Assembly (NCBI GenBank): GCA_945867875.1 | Contig: CAMBJF010000023.1 | Span: 1 to 19,996, forward strand | DNA: 19,996 nucleotides | Direction: 5' to 3' | DNA from: an uncultured Ruminococcus sp. | Lineage (GTDB): Bacteria > Bacillota > Clostridia > Oscillospirales > Ruminococcaceae | Part shown: positions 1-6,286 of the stretch, one piece after another | Layout of the letters: every line of letters begins with the position of its first letter | Numbering within the stretch: the first letter of the stretch is position 1 | Position numbers and translations under genes: made by a program | The notes under the pieces: generated by a model | The model's input: the letters and a program-made list of their open reading frames with translations, nothing else | Database searches by the model: none | What the model was told of the DNA's origin: nothing

Positions 1-52
1 TTCTAAACATTCTTTTGTTTTTTCAGCTGTCTACTTGACAGGGGGCACTTCA
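1..52. mobile_element. Probable terminus of an IS3-family (IS150-group) insertion sequence, partial
   Basis: Read on the minus strand from position 52 leftwards, the sequence starts TGAAGTGCCCCC and then CTGTCAAGTAGACA. This resembles the terminal repeats of IS150-group elements, which start TG, carry a TGC-CCC core and have a T-GAC block about 20 bases in. The CTGTC / GACAG pair (26-30 and 36-40) also forms a small dyad. No transposase is visible because the window begins here, so only one element end can be inspected. The call rests on remembered terminus style, not on a match, and no target duplication can be checked. Confidence 0.35.
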
Positions 53-94
53 TTCTGACTTTGCGCCTTTTTGTATATGTATAGGAGTGATAAT

Positions 95-595
95 ATGACG
101 ACCCTCTGCGCCATTATAAAAAAGCAGGCGGAGATAAATTTTATAAACCTTGAAACTGCCCTCAGGACCTATGACCGAAATGCCCCTGTCTGCGGCACAC
201 CCGCCTGGAGATATGCCTATCACACCATACATTCGGCTGATAAATGGTTCTTTGACCCTACAAATTTCACCGAGCCAACCTTTCACAAAAACGGTATGGA
301 TAACCCCGATAACCCCTGTGATATAACGCTCACCGATGAGGAGCTTCTTGCGTATTTGAGCGCAGTTCGGAAGAAAACGGCGGACTATCTCGATACCCTT
401 ACAGATGAAATGCTGTACGAAAAGCCGACCGTATGCCCCTACACCCGCTTCGAGCTTGTGCTCCTCCAGTTCCGCCACATTTCGTTCCACACGGGAATGA
501 TAAACGGTCAGACTACGGAGCTTACAGGCAAATTCCCCGTGTACGTGGGCGCAGAGGGGGTTGACAAGCTTGCAAAAAGCCTCTATGACGAGTGA
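95..595 (+). CDS. DinB-like four-helix metal-binding protein
   Basis: A 166-residue cytoplasmic protein with the features of the DinB/YfiT-like superfamily, four-helix bundles that bind a divalent metal through three histidines. H43 and H46 lie in the first helix region (HTIHSADKWF), and H128 and H132 form the C-terminal H-x3-H (RHISFHTGMING), the usual position of the last two ligands. Length fits the family. In-frame TTG and ATG codons occur upstream (71, 77), but the ATG at 95 is chosen because AGGAG at 83-87 sits 7 nt before it. Family members include thiol-dependent transferases (bacillithiol or mycothiol types), but nothing here gives a substrate, so function is unknown. It ends 2 bp from the convergent LysR gene with no visible terminator, and is probably not part of the sulfur operons. 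Confidence 0.8.
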   Translation: MTTLCAIIKKQAEINFINLETALRTYDRNAPVCGTPAWRYAYHTIHSADKWFFDPTNFTEPTFHKNGMDNPDNPCDITLTDEELLAYLSAVRKKTADYLDTLTDEMLYEKPTVCPYTRFELVLLQFRHISFHTGMINGQTTELTGKFPVYVGAEGVDKLAKSLYDE

Positions 596-597
596 TA

Positions 598-1524
598 TCA
601 CACCTTCACGTGCTTTAGATATTCCTTTACGTTTTCAATGTAATCGGCGGCAATGCTGCTGAGACGGCTGTGCTTTTTCACAATGTAGCCTATCTCCATA
701 GTGACGTTGCGGTTGCTTTCGTCCTCTCGGAAGGGCACGGCAATAAAATTTTCACCGTTCAGCTCCTCGCAGATTATGCCGGAGCAGAGGGTGTAGCCGT
801 TGAGCCCAACCATAAGATTCAGCTGGGTGGCACGGTCATTTGCGGTGATAGTCTGGGGATATTCGTTCTCGCTGAGTATCTCCTCCGCAAGATATACGGA
901 GCTTTGGGCTCCCTGTTCAAAAGACAGCCTTGGATAATCCCTGAGCTGTTCAAGTGAAATGGAGCTTTCCTCCGCCAGCGGGTGATTTTTCCAAAGATAT
1001 ACATATGCACGGCAGTTTATCAGCGGGAAAAAGTCAAGATCGTTTTCACGGAGCAGCTTGTCGATTATCCTGCGGTTGTAGTCGCTTTTGTAAAGAATGC
1101 CGAGCTCGCTTCGGAGACTGCCCACGTCGGAAATGACCTCAAGGGTCTTTGTCTCCCTTATGGCAAACTCAAAATTTGTGGCGCCGTATTTTTTCACCGT
1201 CTCCACAAAGGCTTTCACCGCAAAGGAATAGTGCTGGGTGGAGATGCCGAATTTGCGCTTGAAGCTGCCTGCGGCGGAGTAGCGGTCAGTGAGAAGCTCA
1301 TACTGCTGATAAAGCTGCCTTGCGCCTATGAGAAAATCCGCCCCCTCGTTTGTGAGCATCACGCCCTTGGCGGTTCGGCGGAATATCATTATCCCAAGCT
1401 CCTTTTCAAGCTCCTTTACGGCGCTTGTGAGAGAGGGCTGGGACACAAAAAGCTGCTCTGCGGACTTGTTCATCGAGCCTGTGTCCGCTATTGTGATAAC
1501 ATATTTTATCTGCTGGAGGGTCAT
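598..1524 (-). CDS. LysR-family transcriptional regulator, probable sulfur/methionine regulator
   Basis: A 308-residue LysR-type regulator. Residues 1-60 form the winged helix-turn-helix (MTLQQIKYVITIADTGSM, then SAEQLFVSQPSLTSAVKELEKELG and the F.R...G..LT.EG segment). Residues from about 90 form the two-lobed effector domain. AAAGGA lies 9-10 nt before the ATG. The gene is transcribed away from the SGNH hydrolase-metNI operon, the usual arrangement for a LysR protein and its target. A perfect T-N11-A dyad sits between the two promoters (see 1737-1759). Known LysR regulators of sulfur genes include CysB, CysL, YtlI and MetR, and effectors are often O-acetylserine or homocysteine. Which of these it resembles cannot be told by eye. 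Its predicted transcript start near 1697 leaves a long 5' leader of about 170 nt. Confidence 0.93.
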   Translation of the reverse strand: MTLQQIKYVITIADTGSMNKSAEQLFVSQPSLTSAVKELEKELGIMIFRRTAKGVMLTNEGADFLIGARQLYQQYELLTDRYSAAGSFKRKFGISTQHYSFAVKAFVETVKKYGATNFEFAIRETKTLEVISDVGSLRSELGILYKSDYNRRIIDKLLRENDLDFFPLINCRAYVYLWKNHPLAEESSISLEQLRDYPRLSFEQGAQSSVYLAEEILSENEYPQTITANDRATQLNLMVGLNGYTLCSGIICEELNGENFIAVPFREDESNRNVTMEIGYIVKKHSRLSSIAADYIENVKEYLKHVKV

Positions 1525-1648
1525 TATTATGCGTCCTTTCAGTTAGGTCTGTTGAACATATGGGCAAAAAATACAGTGAAAATTATTTGCAATATTGTGC
1601 ATATGTGTGATTTTGTTGGAAATCAGTGAGATATATATGTAAAATAAT

Positions 1649-1712
1649 CGGTATAGAGATACAAATTGTGCAAAGCAGTAGTCAAACTGCCTATTTGTTT
1701 TCTATTATACCG
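1649..1712. repeat. Long imperfect inverted repeat in the regulator leader
   Basis: CGGTATA at 1649-1655 is matched by its reverse complement TATACCG at 1706-1712. Pairing can continue inward with mismatches (for example ACAAAT against ATTTGT). A smaller hairpin, GCAGT-AGTCAA-ACTGC, sits at 1675-1690 inside. The right arm overlaps the -10 of the LysR gene. It could be a second regulator site or a structured DNA/RNA element. No known motif is recognised. Confidence 0.35.
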
Positions 1713-1732
1713 AATTTTTTTATTTAAGTCAA
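1704..1732 (-). promoter_or_regulatory. Sigma-70-type promoter of the LysR gene
   Basis: On the minus strand, TTGACT (complement of 1727-1732) and TATAAT (complement of 1704-1709) are separated by exactly 17 bp. The predicted start near 1697 would give a leader of about 170 nt before the ATG. No other good hexamer pair was seen closer to the gene. Confidence 0.7.
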
Positions 1733-1736
1733 CACA

Positions 1737-1759
1737 AGTTATAGGTTTTTTTTATAACT
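1737..1759. promoter_or_regulatory. Candidate LysR-type operator (perfect 7-bp dyad, T-N11-A)
   Basis: AGTTATA (1737-1743) and TATAACT (1753-1759) are perfect reverse complements around a T-rich 9-bp spacer. T1742 and A1754 give the T-N11-A hallmark on the symmetry axis. The centre (1748) is about 66 bp upstream of the predicted rightward start (about 1814), where LysR recognition sites usually sit, and about 50 bp upstream of the LysR gene's own start. It lies exactly between the two divergent promoters. Confidence 0.6.
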
Positions 1760-1778
1760 GAGTATAAAAAAGATGAAT

Positions 1779-1807
1779 TTGACTTGTTTGAAAAAGAATG
1801 CTATAAT
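1779..1807 (+). promoter_or_regulatory. Extended -10 promoter of the SGNH hydrolase-metNI operon
   Basis: TTGACT (1779-1784), a 17-bp spacer and TATAAT (1802-1807) with an upstream TGC (1799-1801), giving an extended -10. Predicted start is near 1814, leaving a leader of about 55 nt that can form an AT-rich hairpin (CGATA ... TATCG) before the ribosome site GGGAGGGA. No S-box or T-box motif is visible in that leader. Confidence 0.75.
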
Positions 1808-1868
1808 ACATACATAAACGATAGGATTTAAAGATATTCCAAAAAATATATCGCAGGGAGGGAAGAAT

Positions 1869-2495
1869 ATGAAAAACCTTTTGTGCTTCGGAGACTCAAA
1901 CACATACGGCTACGACCCCGAAACAAAGCTCAGATATGATTTCAGCGAGCGCTGGACAGGCATTCTCAGCAGCAGGCTTTCGCCCCTTGGCTTCCACGTT
2001 GACGAGGAGGGCTTGTGCGGCAGAACTACCGATTTCGAGGATACATACCGCACAGGCAGAAAGGGCAGCGACGTTCTTCCCATTCTTCTTGAAAGCCACA
2101 CTCCCGGCTATGTTATAATAATGCTCGGCACAAACGATTGCAAGAGCTGCTACAGAAACGCTCCCCGTGATATTGCGGAGGGAGTCGAAAAGCTTGTGGC
2201 TCAGGTGAGACGGTATGACCCAAGCGTAAAGATACTTCTTGTTTCGCCCATTCATCTTGCGGACGGCGTTGGGGAAAAAGGCTATGACGAAGAGTTTGAC
2301 GAAAACTCCGTAAGAGTTTCCCGAAAGCTGAAAGAAGCATATTCATATGTGGCAAGAAAAACAGGTTGTGATTTCCTTGCGGCATCAGACCACGCATCAC
2401 CCTCCAGTGCTGACAGGGAGCACCTTGACAGAGCAGGTCACAAACAGCTCGCTCACGCAATTTTCAATAAGATATCCGAGTATGTGACAGCCTGA
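1869..2495 (+). CDS. Cytoplasmic SGNH/GDSL-family hydrolase
   Basis: A 208-residue SGNH hydrolase without a signal peptide. Block I is LLCFGDSNTYG with nucleophile S10. Block II is the GLCGRTT stretch (G51). Block III is IIMLGTNDCK (N89). Block V is ADREHLDRAGH, giving D182 and H185 of the catalytic triad. The layout is that of the small arylesterase / acyl-CoA thioesterase-like group, and length is normal. GGGAGGGA is well placed before the ATG. It is the first gene after the promoter that appears to be under LysR control, 34 bp before metN. An esterase leading a methionine import operon is unusual. It might deacylate an imported or acetylated metabolite, but the sequence gives no substrate. 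Confidence 0.88.
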   Translation: MKNLLCFGDSNTYGYDPETKLRYDFSERWTGILSSRLSPLGFHVDEEGLCGRTTDFEDTYRTGRKGSDVLPILLESHTPGYVIIMLGTNDCKSCYRNAPRDIAEGVEKLVAQVRRYDPSVKILLVSPIHLADGVGEKGYDEEFDENSVRVSRKLKEAYSYVARKTGCDFLAASDHASPSSADREHLDRAGHKQLAHAIFNKISEYVTA

Positions 2496-2529
2496 CACAA
2501 TAATAAAAAAGGAACGGTCATAAGAAAAT

Positions 2530-3525
2530 ATGATACAGATAGAAAATCTTTCAAAGACCTATAAGACCTCGGCGGGAGGCTTCACAGCTCTCTCTGACGT
2601 AAATCTCACTGTAAATGACGGCGAGATATTCGGAATTATCGGTCTTTCGGGAGCAGGAAAAAGTACCCTTGTGCGCTGCATAAATTTCCTTGAAGTCCCC
2701 ACATCGGGAAAGGTAGTGATCGACGGCGACGAGATGGGCACACTTTCTAAAAAAGAGCTCCTCATAAAGCGCAGAAGCATCGGAATGATATTCCAGGGCT
2801 TCAATCTTCTTGAACAGAGAACAGTCCTCAAAAACATCTGCTTTCCCCTTGAAATAGCCAAAGTCCCCAAGGAACAGGCTGTGAAAAGAGCAAGAGAGCT
2901 TCTGGAGCTTGTGGGGCTTGCGGACAAGGAAAGCTCCTATCCTTCACAGCTTTCCGGCGGTCAGAAACAGCGTGTTGCAATTGCAAGAGCACTTGCGGCG
3001 GAGACTAAATATCTCCTCTGCGACGAGGCAACAAGCGCCCTTGACCCCGACACCACCCGCTCCATACTGGACCTCCTCAAAAAGGTCAACAAGGAGCTTG
3101 GCGTTACCATAATCGTCATCACCCACGAGATGAAGGTCATCGAGAGTATATGCGACAGAGCGGCTGTCCTTGACGGCGGAAATGTTGCGGAGCTTGCTCC
3201 CGTAAGCGAGCTTTTCGCAAACCCCAAGTCGGACATCGCAAGAAAGCTCATTCTCTCCGCTGTGAATACCGCCGAGGAGATAAAGGGCGGCAGAGTGATT
3301 CGCATTATCTTCGATGGCGAGACCTCCTACAAGCCTGTTATCGCAAACCTTATTTTAAGCTGTCAGGCTCCCCTCAATATTCTTAAAGCGGACACTCAGG
3401 ACGTTGGCGGCAAGGCATTCGGTCAGATAATAATAGGTCTCCCCGATGATGAAGTCCTTGCGGAAAGAGTTACAAAATATCTTGATGACAACGGCATAAA
3501 ATTCAGCGAAACGGAGGCGGTATAA
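2530..3525 (+). CDS. metN: Methionine ABC importer ATPase MetN
   Basis: A 331-residue ATPase of the methionine uptake transporter MetNIQ. The nucleotide-binding domain has Walker A GLSGAGKST (38-46), Q-loop at IFQGFNLL (about 88-94), signature LSGGQKQR (141-148), Walker B YLLCDEATSALD (161-172) and the switch histidine in ITHE (H199). The C-terminal 80 residues (about 250-325) form the NIL/ACT-like domain that in E. coli MetN binds cytoplasmic methionine and shuts transport, so substrate inhibition is expected here. Length and two-domain form are typical. The start is fixed by the conserved MIQIENLSKTY, yet the nearest AAAGGA (2508-2513) is 16 nt away, an unusually long gap that suggests weak or coupled initiation. 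metI follows with no gap. Confidence 0.95.
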   Translation: MIQIENLSKTYKTSAGGFTALSDVNLTVNDGEIFGIIGLSGAGKSTLVRCINFLEVPTSGKVVIDGDEMGTLSKKELLIKRRSIGMIFQGFNLLEQRTVLKNICFPLEIAKVPKEQAVKRARELLELVGLADKESSYPSQLSGGQKQRVAIARALAAETKYLLCDEATSALDPDTTRSILDLLKKVNKELGVTIIVITHEMKVIESICDRAAVLDGGNVAELAPVSELFANPKSDIARKLILSAVNTAEEIKGGRVIRIIFDGETSYKPVIANLILSCQAPLNILKADTQDVGGKAFGQIIIGLPDDEVLAERVTKYLDDNGIKFSETEAV

Positions 3526-4200
3526 ATGTCCGAACTGCTTATAAAGCTCTGGGATTCGGGAACCATTCAGAAAGGCATATGGGAAACAGTTTATATGACC
3601 TTTGTTTCCGCATTCTTCTCGTACCTTATCGGGCTTCCTCTCGGCATACTTCTGAATGTCACCGCCAAGGACGGCATTCACCCGATGCCCTGGCTGTACC
3701 GCATCGTGAGCATTTTTGTGAATATTTTCCGAAGCATTCCATTTGTTATCTTAATGGTGGCAATGCTCCCCGTGGCAAAGCTTATCACAGGCACAAGCCT
3801 TGGAAACAACGCAATGATAGTTACCCTCGTCATCGCCGCAGCACCCTATGTTGCGAGAATGGCGGAGTCCTCCTTCAAGGAAGTGGGCGGCGGAGTTATT
3901 GAAGCCGCAAAATCAATGGGTGCCTCCGATATGAGAATAATCTGTCAGGTGCTTATCCCCGAAGCAAAGCCCTCACTTATCGTGGGCAGCGTTATTTCCC
4001 TCGTTACCATTCTCGGCTACTCCGCAATGGCAGGAACCATCGGCGGCGGCGGACTGGGAATGATAGCCGTAAGCTTCGGATATCAGCGTTTCAACGATGA
4101 CATAATCTGGATATGCGTTCTGCTTACCATAATCATCGTTCAGATAATCCAGGAAACGGGTATGCTTATCGCAAGAAAGACAGACAAGCGTATCAGATAA
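3526..4200 (+). CDS. metI: Methionine ABC importer permease MetI
   Basis: A 224-residue membrane protein of the MetI family, the permease partner of MetN. About five membrane segments can be read (roughly 20-43, 58-80, 95-112, 150-170 and 190-212). The cytoplasmic EAA loop that docks to the ATPase is EAAKSMGAS (126-134), with the usual downstream IPEAKPSL. The conserved GYSAMAGTIGGGGLG of MetI-type permeases is present. Its ATG directly follows the metN stop and the ribosome site GGAGG lies inside the end of metN, so the two are translationally coupled. The leader-like ORF and metQ follow. Confidence 0.95.
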   Translation: MSELLIKLWDSGTIQKGIWETVYMTFVSAFFSYLIGLPLGILLNVTAKDGIHPMPWLYRIVSIFVNIFRSIPFVILMVAMLPVAKLITGTSLGNNAMIVTLVIAAAPYVARMAESSFKEVGGGVIEAAKSMGASDMRIICQVLIPEAKPSLIVGSVISLVTILGYSAMAGTIGGGGLGMIAVSFGYQRFNDDIIWICVLLTIIIVQIIQETGMLIARKTDKRIR

Positions 4201-4212
4201 AAGGAGACAGCA

Positions 4213-4302
4213 ATGAACAACTTTTTTACCAAGCTTGTAAGAGCGAATTTCAGATTCGGGCGAATGCAGCGATGTTGCCAGAGCATTGAAATAAAACTCT
4301 GA
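4213..4302 (+). CDS. Leader-like mini-ORF 1 (29 codons) before metQ
   Basis: An ORF too short for standard gene callers, with GGAG (4203-4206) six bases before its ATG. It begins MNNFFTKLVRANFRFGRMQ and has a short tail containing RCCQ, with adjacent cysteine codons TGT TGC at 4273-4278. Its first 19 residues align without gaps to the whole mini-ORF at 8185-8244: nine identities (M, FF, V, RFGR and Q), with most other positions similar (F/Y, K/R, N/D, N/H). Both copies stand directly before a sulfur-compound binding-protein gene. Conservation of protein sequence, ribosome site and position argues that it is translated. The likely role is a cis-acting leader peptide that senses charged cysteine tRNA. 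I do not recognise a named family. Confidence 0.7.
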   Translation: MNNFFTKLVRANFRFGRMQRCCQSIEIKL

Positions 4303-4319
4303 AAATAATAAACTTTTTT
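4248..4319 (+). promoter_or_regulatory. Alternative RNA pairings over the end of mini-ORF 1
   Basis: TTTCAGA (4248-4254) is the exact complement of TCTGAAA (4298-4304), which contains the mini-ORF stop. CAGAG (4279-4283), just after the two cysteine codons, pairs with CTCTG (4297-4301). The two pairings exclude each other, and AATGC / GCATT (4263-4267, 4283-4287) offers a third. A run of six T lies at 4314-4319, about ten bases after the last arm, too far for an ordinary terminator. Competing structures are what attenuation needs, but the fold is weaker than in the copy before sbp. Confidence 0.35.
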
Positions 4320-4342
4320 AAATATGAAAGGAACCTATCACT

Positions 4343-5287
4343 ATGAAAAATCTCAAGAAAATTTCCGCATTTATCCTCTCCCTCGCACTTTCAGCTGTCG
4401 TAACAGGCTGCGGCACAGCTACCACAACTGAGACCGAGACATCTGCTGCTGATGCAGCTGCCGATACTTCCGCTGCTGAGTCCGCTGCCGCTGATGATAC
4501 AGCCACTGAGGACACCGTTGCTGCCGAGGACGGAACTTCCGACGGACTTGAAAAGCTCGTTGTAGGCGCAACCTCCACTCCTCACGGTGAGATCCTCGAG
4601 CAGGTAAGAGATGACCTTGCAGCAGCAGGCTATGACCTTGAAGTTGTTATCTTCGATGACTATGTTCTCCCCAACACATCTCTTAACGAGGGCTCTCTCG
4701 ACGCTAACTACTTCCAGCACACACCTTACCTCAACAGCTTCAACGAGGCTAACGGCACTGATCTCGTAGCTGCCGCTTCTATCCACTATGAGCCATTCGG
4801 ACTTTACGGAAACGGCGTTGAGTCCGTTGCTGAAACTCCCGACGGCGCAACCATCATTATCCCCGCTGACGACAGCAACGAGACAAGAGCACTCCTCCTC
4901 CTCGAGCAGGAAGGTCTTATCACACTTCCCGAGGGCGCAAATGCCGCTGACGGCGTAACAACTCTCGACATCGTTGACAACAAGGGCTACAACATCATTA
5001 CCGTTCAGGCTGATACAGTTGCAGCACAGTTCGGCAACAGCGACGAAGGCTCTCTCGCAGTAATCAACGGTAACTATGCTCTTGCAGCAGGTCTCAGCAT
5101 TTCCGATGCTATCGCTTCCGAGGACGCTTCCGGTGATGCAGCTCAGACATATGCAAACATCGTTGCAGTAAGAAAGGGTGATGAGAACAGCCCCAAGACC
5201 ACAGCTCTTGTAAACGCTCTCAAGACCGACAAGGTAAAGCAGTATATTGAAGATACATACAACGGCGCAGTTGTTGCAATATTCTGA
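4343..5287 (+). CDS. metQ: Methionine-binding lipoprotein MetQ (NlpA family)
   Basis: A 314-residue substrate-binding lipoprotein for MetNI. The signal peptide ends in the lipobox VVTGC, so C23 would be lipidated and anchor the protein outside the membrane. Residues 24-66 are a low-complexity Ala/Thr/Asp/Glu linker. The NlpA domain follows: KLVVGATSTPHGEIL, ANYFQHTPYLNSF and SIHYEPFGLYG are family blocks of MetQ-type proteins. It is about 40 residues longer than usual because of the linker. Codon choice is more restricted than in neighbours (GCT, AAC, TTC, CTC), suggesting high expression, as expected for a binding protein. AAAGGA precedes the ATG by about 10 nt. The terminator at 5306 follows. 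Methionine is the likely ligand; some relatives bind methionine sulfoxide or dipeptides. Confidence 0.93.
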   Translation: MKNLKKISAFILSLALSAVVTGCGTATTTETETSAADAAADTSAAESAAADDTATEDTVAAEDGTSDGLEKLVVGATSTPHGEILEQVRDDLAAAGYDLEVVIFDDYVLPNTSLNEGSLDANYFQHTPYLNSFNEANGTDLVAAASIHYEPFGLYGNGVESVAETPDGATIIIPADDSNETRALLLLEQEGLITLPEGANAADGVTTLDIVDNKGYNIITVQADTVAAQFGNSDEGSLAVINGNYALAAGLSISDAIASEDASGDAAQTYANIVAVRKGDENSPKTTALVNALKTDKVKQYIEDTYNGAVVAIF

Positions 5288-5305
5288 TAAATAAGAATTG
5301 ATATC

Positions 5306-5350
5306 TGCCGAGTCTGCCGAAAAAATCGGCGGGCTCGGCAAATTTGTTTT
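5306..5350 (+). terminator. Rho-independent terminator after metQ
   Basis: A 15-bp stem (5306-5320 with 5326-5340), continuous if G-T wobbles are allowed, encloses a loop of five A and is followed by a T-rich tail (AAATTTGTTTT). It should end most transcripts from the upstream methionine operon. No promoter is obvious in the 25 bases before the next gene, so some read-through may supply the importer downstream. Confidence 0.85.
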
Positions 5351-5365
5351 AAAAGGAATGACACG

Positions 5366-6286
5366 ATGAAAAAGAATGTAATTATGACTGCCCTTTCTGC
5401 GGCACTCATATTCCTCTCAGGCTGCTCAGCTGAGAAAGCAGTTGAAGAGCCTGTTTACACCTTTACCGATGCCCTTGGCAGAGAGGTTCAGGTCACGAGC
5501 TATGAAAAAACAGCAGTCCTTTCGGGAAGCCTTGCGGAAATATGGCAGCTTGCAGGGGGCGAGCTTTACGGCGTTACAAGCGATGCATTTGACCGTCCCA
5601 CACTTAATCTTTCCAAAGATGTGAAGAACTACGGCGGCGTTCACAGCCTTTCAACTGAAAATATCATCGGTGACGGCGTTGATTTTGCCATTGTTTCGGG
5701 CACGGTTGCAGACCAGTCAAAGATAACCGATGTCCTCGACCCCGCAGGCGTTACCACAGCCGTTCTTGATGTGGAAAATTTCAATGATTATCTTTCCGTG
5801 CTGAAAATTTTCACCGATATAACAGGACGTGAGGACCTTTACGTCACAAACGGCGAGAATGTCCGTGAAAAGGTCGATGAAGTCCTTGCCCGCAGCGAGG
5901 GAAAGGAAAGCCACACCATTCTCCTGCTCAGAGCCTATTCCTCAGGCGTTAAGGCAAGGGGCAGCGACAATATGACGGGCGAGATGCTCTCACAGCTTGG
6001 CTGCGTGAATATTGCCGACAGCGACAGCTCAATTCTTGAAGAGCTGAGCCTTGAAGCCATTGTCCGTGCCGATCCCGAATATGTTTTCGTCACCACAATG
6101 GGCGAGGACGATGAAGCGGCAAAGGCGCAGTATGAAGCTGTTCTCGGCTCTAATCAAGCGTGGGCGGAAATGGACGCTGTGAAAAACGGTAAGGTCTATT
6201 TTCTCCCCAAGGATACGTTCCACTACAAGCCGAATGAGCGCTGGGCGGAAGCCTATGAATACTTAGAGGATATTCTTTATGAATAA
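5366..6286 (+). CDS. FecB-type ABC importer substrate-binding lipoprotein, ligand unknown
   Basis: A 306-residue lipoprotein of the periplasmic-binding-protein-2 (FecB/BtuF/FhuD-like) class. The lipobox LSGC places the acylated cysteine at C20. The mature part starts YTFTDALGREVQVTSYEKTAVL, the typical entry of this fold, and has the paired lobes joined by a long helix (about 155-175). Late blocks such as ADPEYVFVTTMG and WAEMDAVKNGKVYFLP are also family-typical. Members bind ferric siderophores, heme, cobalamin or other metal chelates. No ligand residues can be assigned here. It overlaps the permease gene by 8 bp. Lying between methionine and sulfate importers, it may serve the same physiology, for example a cofactor for siroheme or methionine synthesis, but that is a guess. 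Confidence 0.88.
   Translation: MKKNVIMTALSAALIFLSGCSAEKAVEEPVYTFTDALGREVQVTSYEKTAVLSGSLAEIWQLAGGELYGVTSDAFDRPTLNLSKDVKNYGGVHSLSTENIIGDGVDFAIVSGTVADQSKITDVLDPAGVTTAVLDVENFNDYLSVLKIFTDITGREDLYVTNGENVREKVDEVLARSEGKESHTILLLRAYSSGVKARGSDNMTGEMLSQLGCVNIADSDSSILEELSLEAIVRADPEYVFVTTMGEDDEAAKAQYEAVLGSNQAWAEMDAVKNGKVYFLPKDTFHYKPNERWAEAYEYLEDILYE

Noticed and set aside
50..601. 183-codon minus-strand ORF opposite the DinB-like gene
   Set aside because: The plus-strand frame has a ribosome site and the DinB histidine pattern; the minus frame has neither.
1540..1610. Short minus-strand ORF with two Cys codons in the LysR leader as a third leader peptide
   Set aside because: No ribosome binding site and no similarity to the FF...RFGR pattern of the other two.
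982..1629. 215-codon plus-strand ORF opposite the LysR gene
   Set aside because: It is antisense to a well-supported LysR gene, has no ribosome site or recognisable domain, and its composition follows the mirror of LysR codons.
1814..1868. SAM (S-box) or T-box riboswitch before the methionine operon
   Set aside because: The leader is only about 55 nt and lacks S-box core motifs and any T-box GGTGG-type sequence. The same holds for the gap before metY.
4391..5341. 316-codon minus-strand ORF, rich in Cys and Ser, opposite metQ
   Set aside because: It mirrors the biased codons of metQ; the Cys-rich look comes from complementing GCA/GCT codons. It also runs into the terminator stem.
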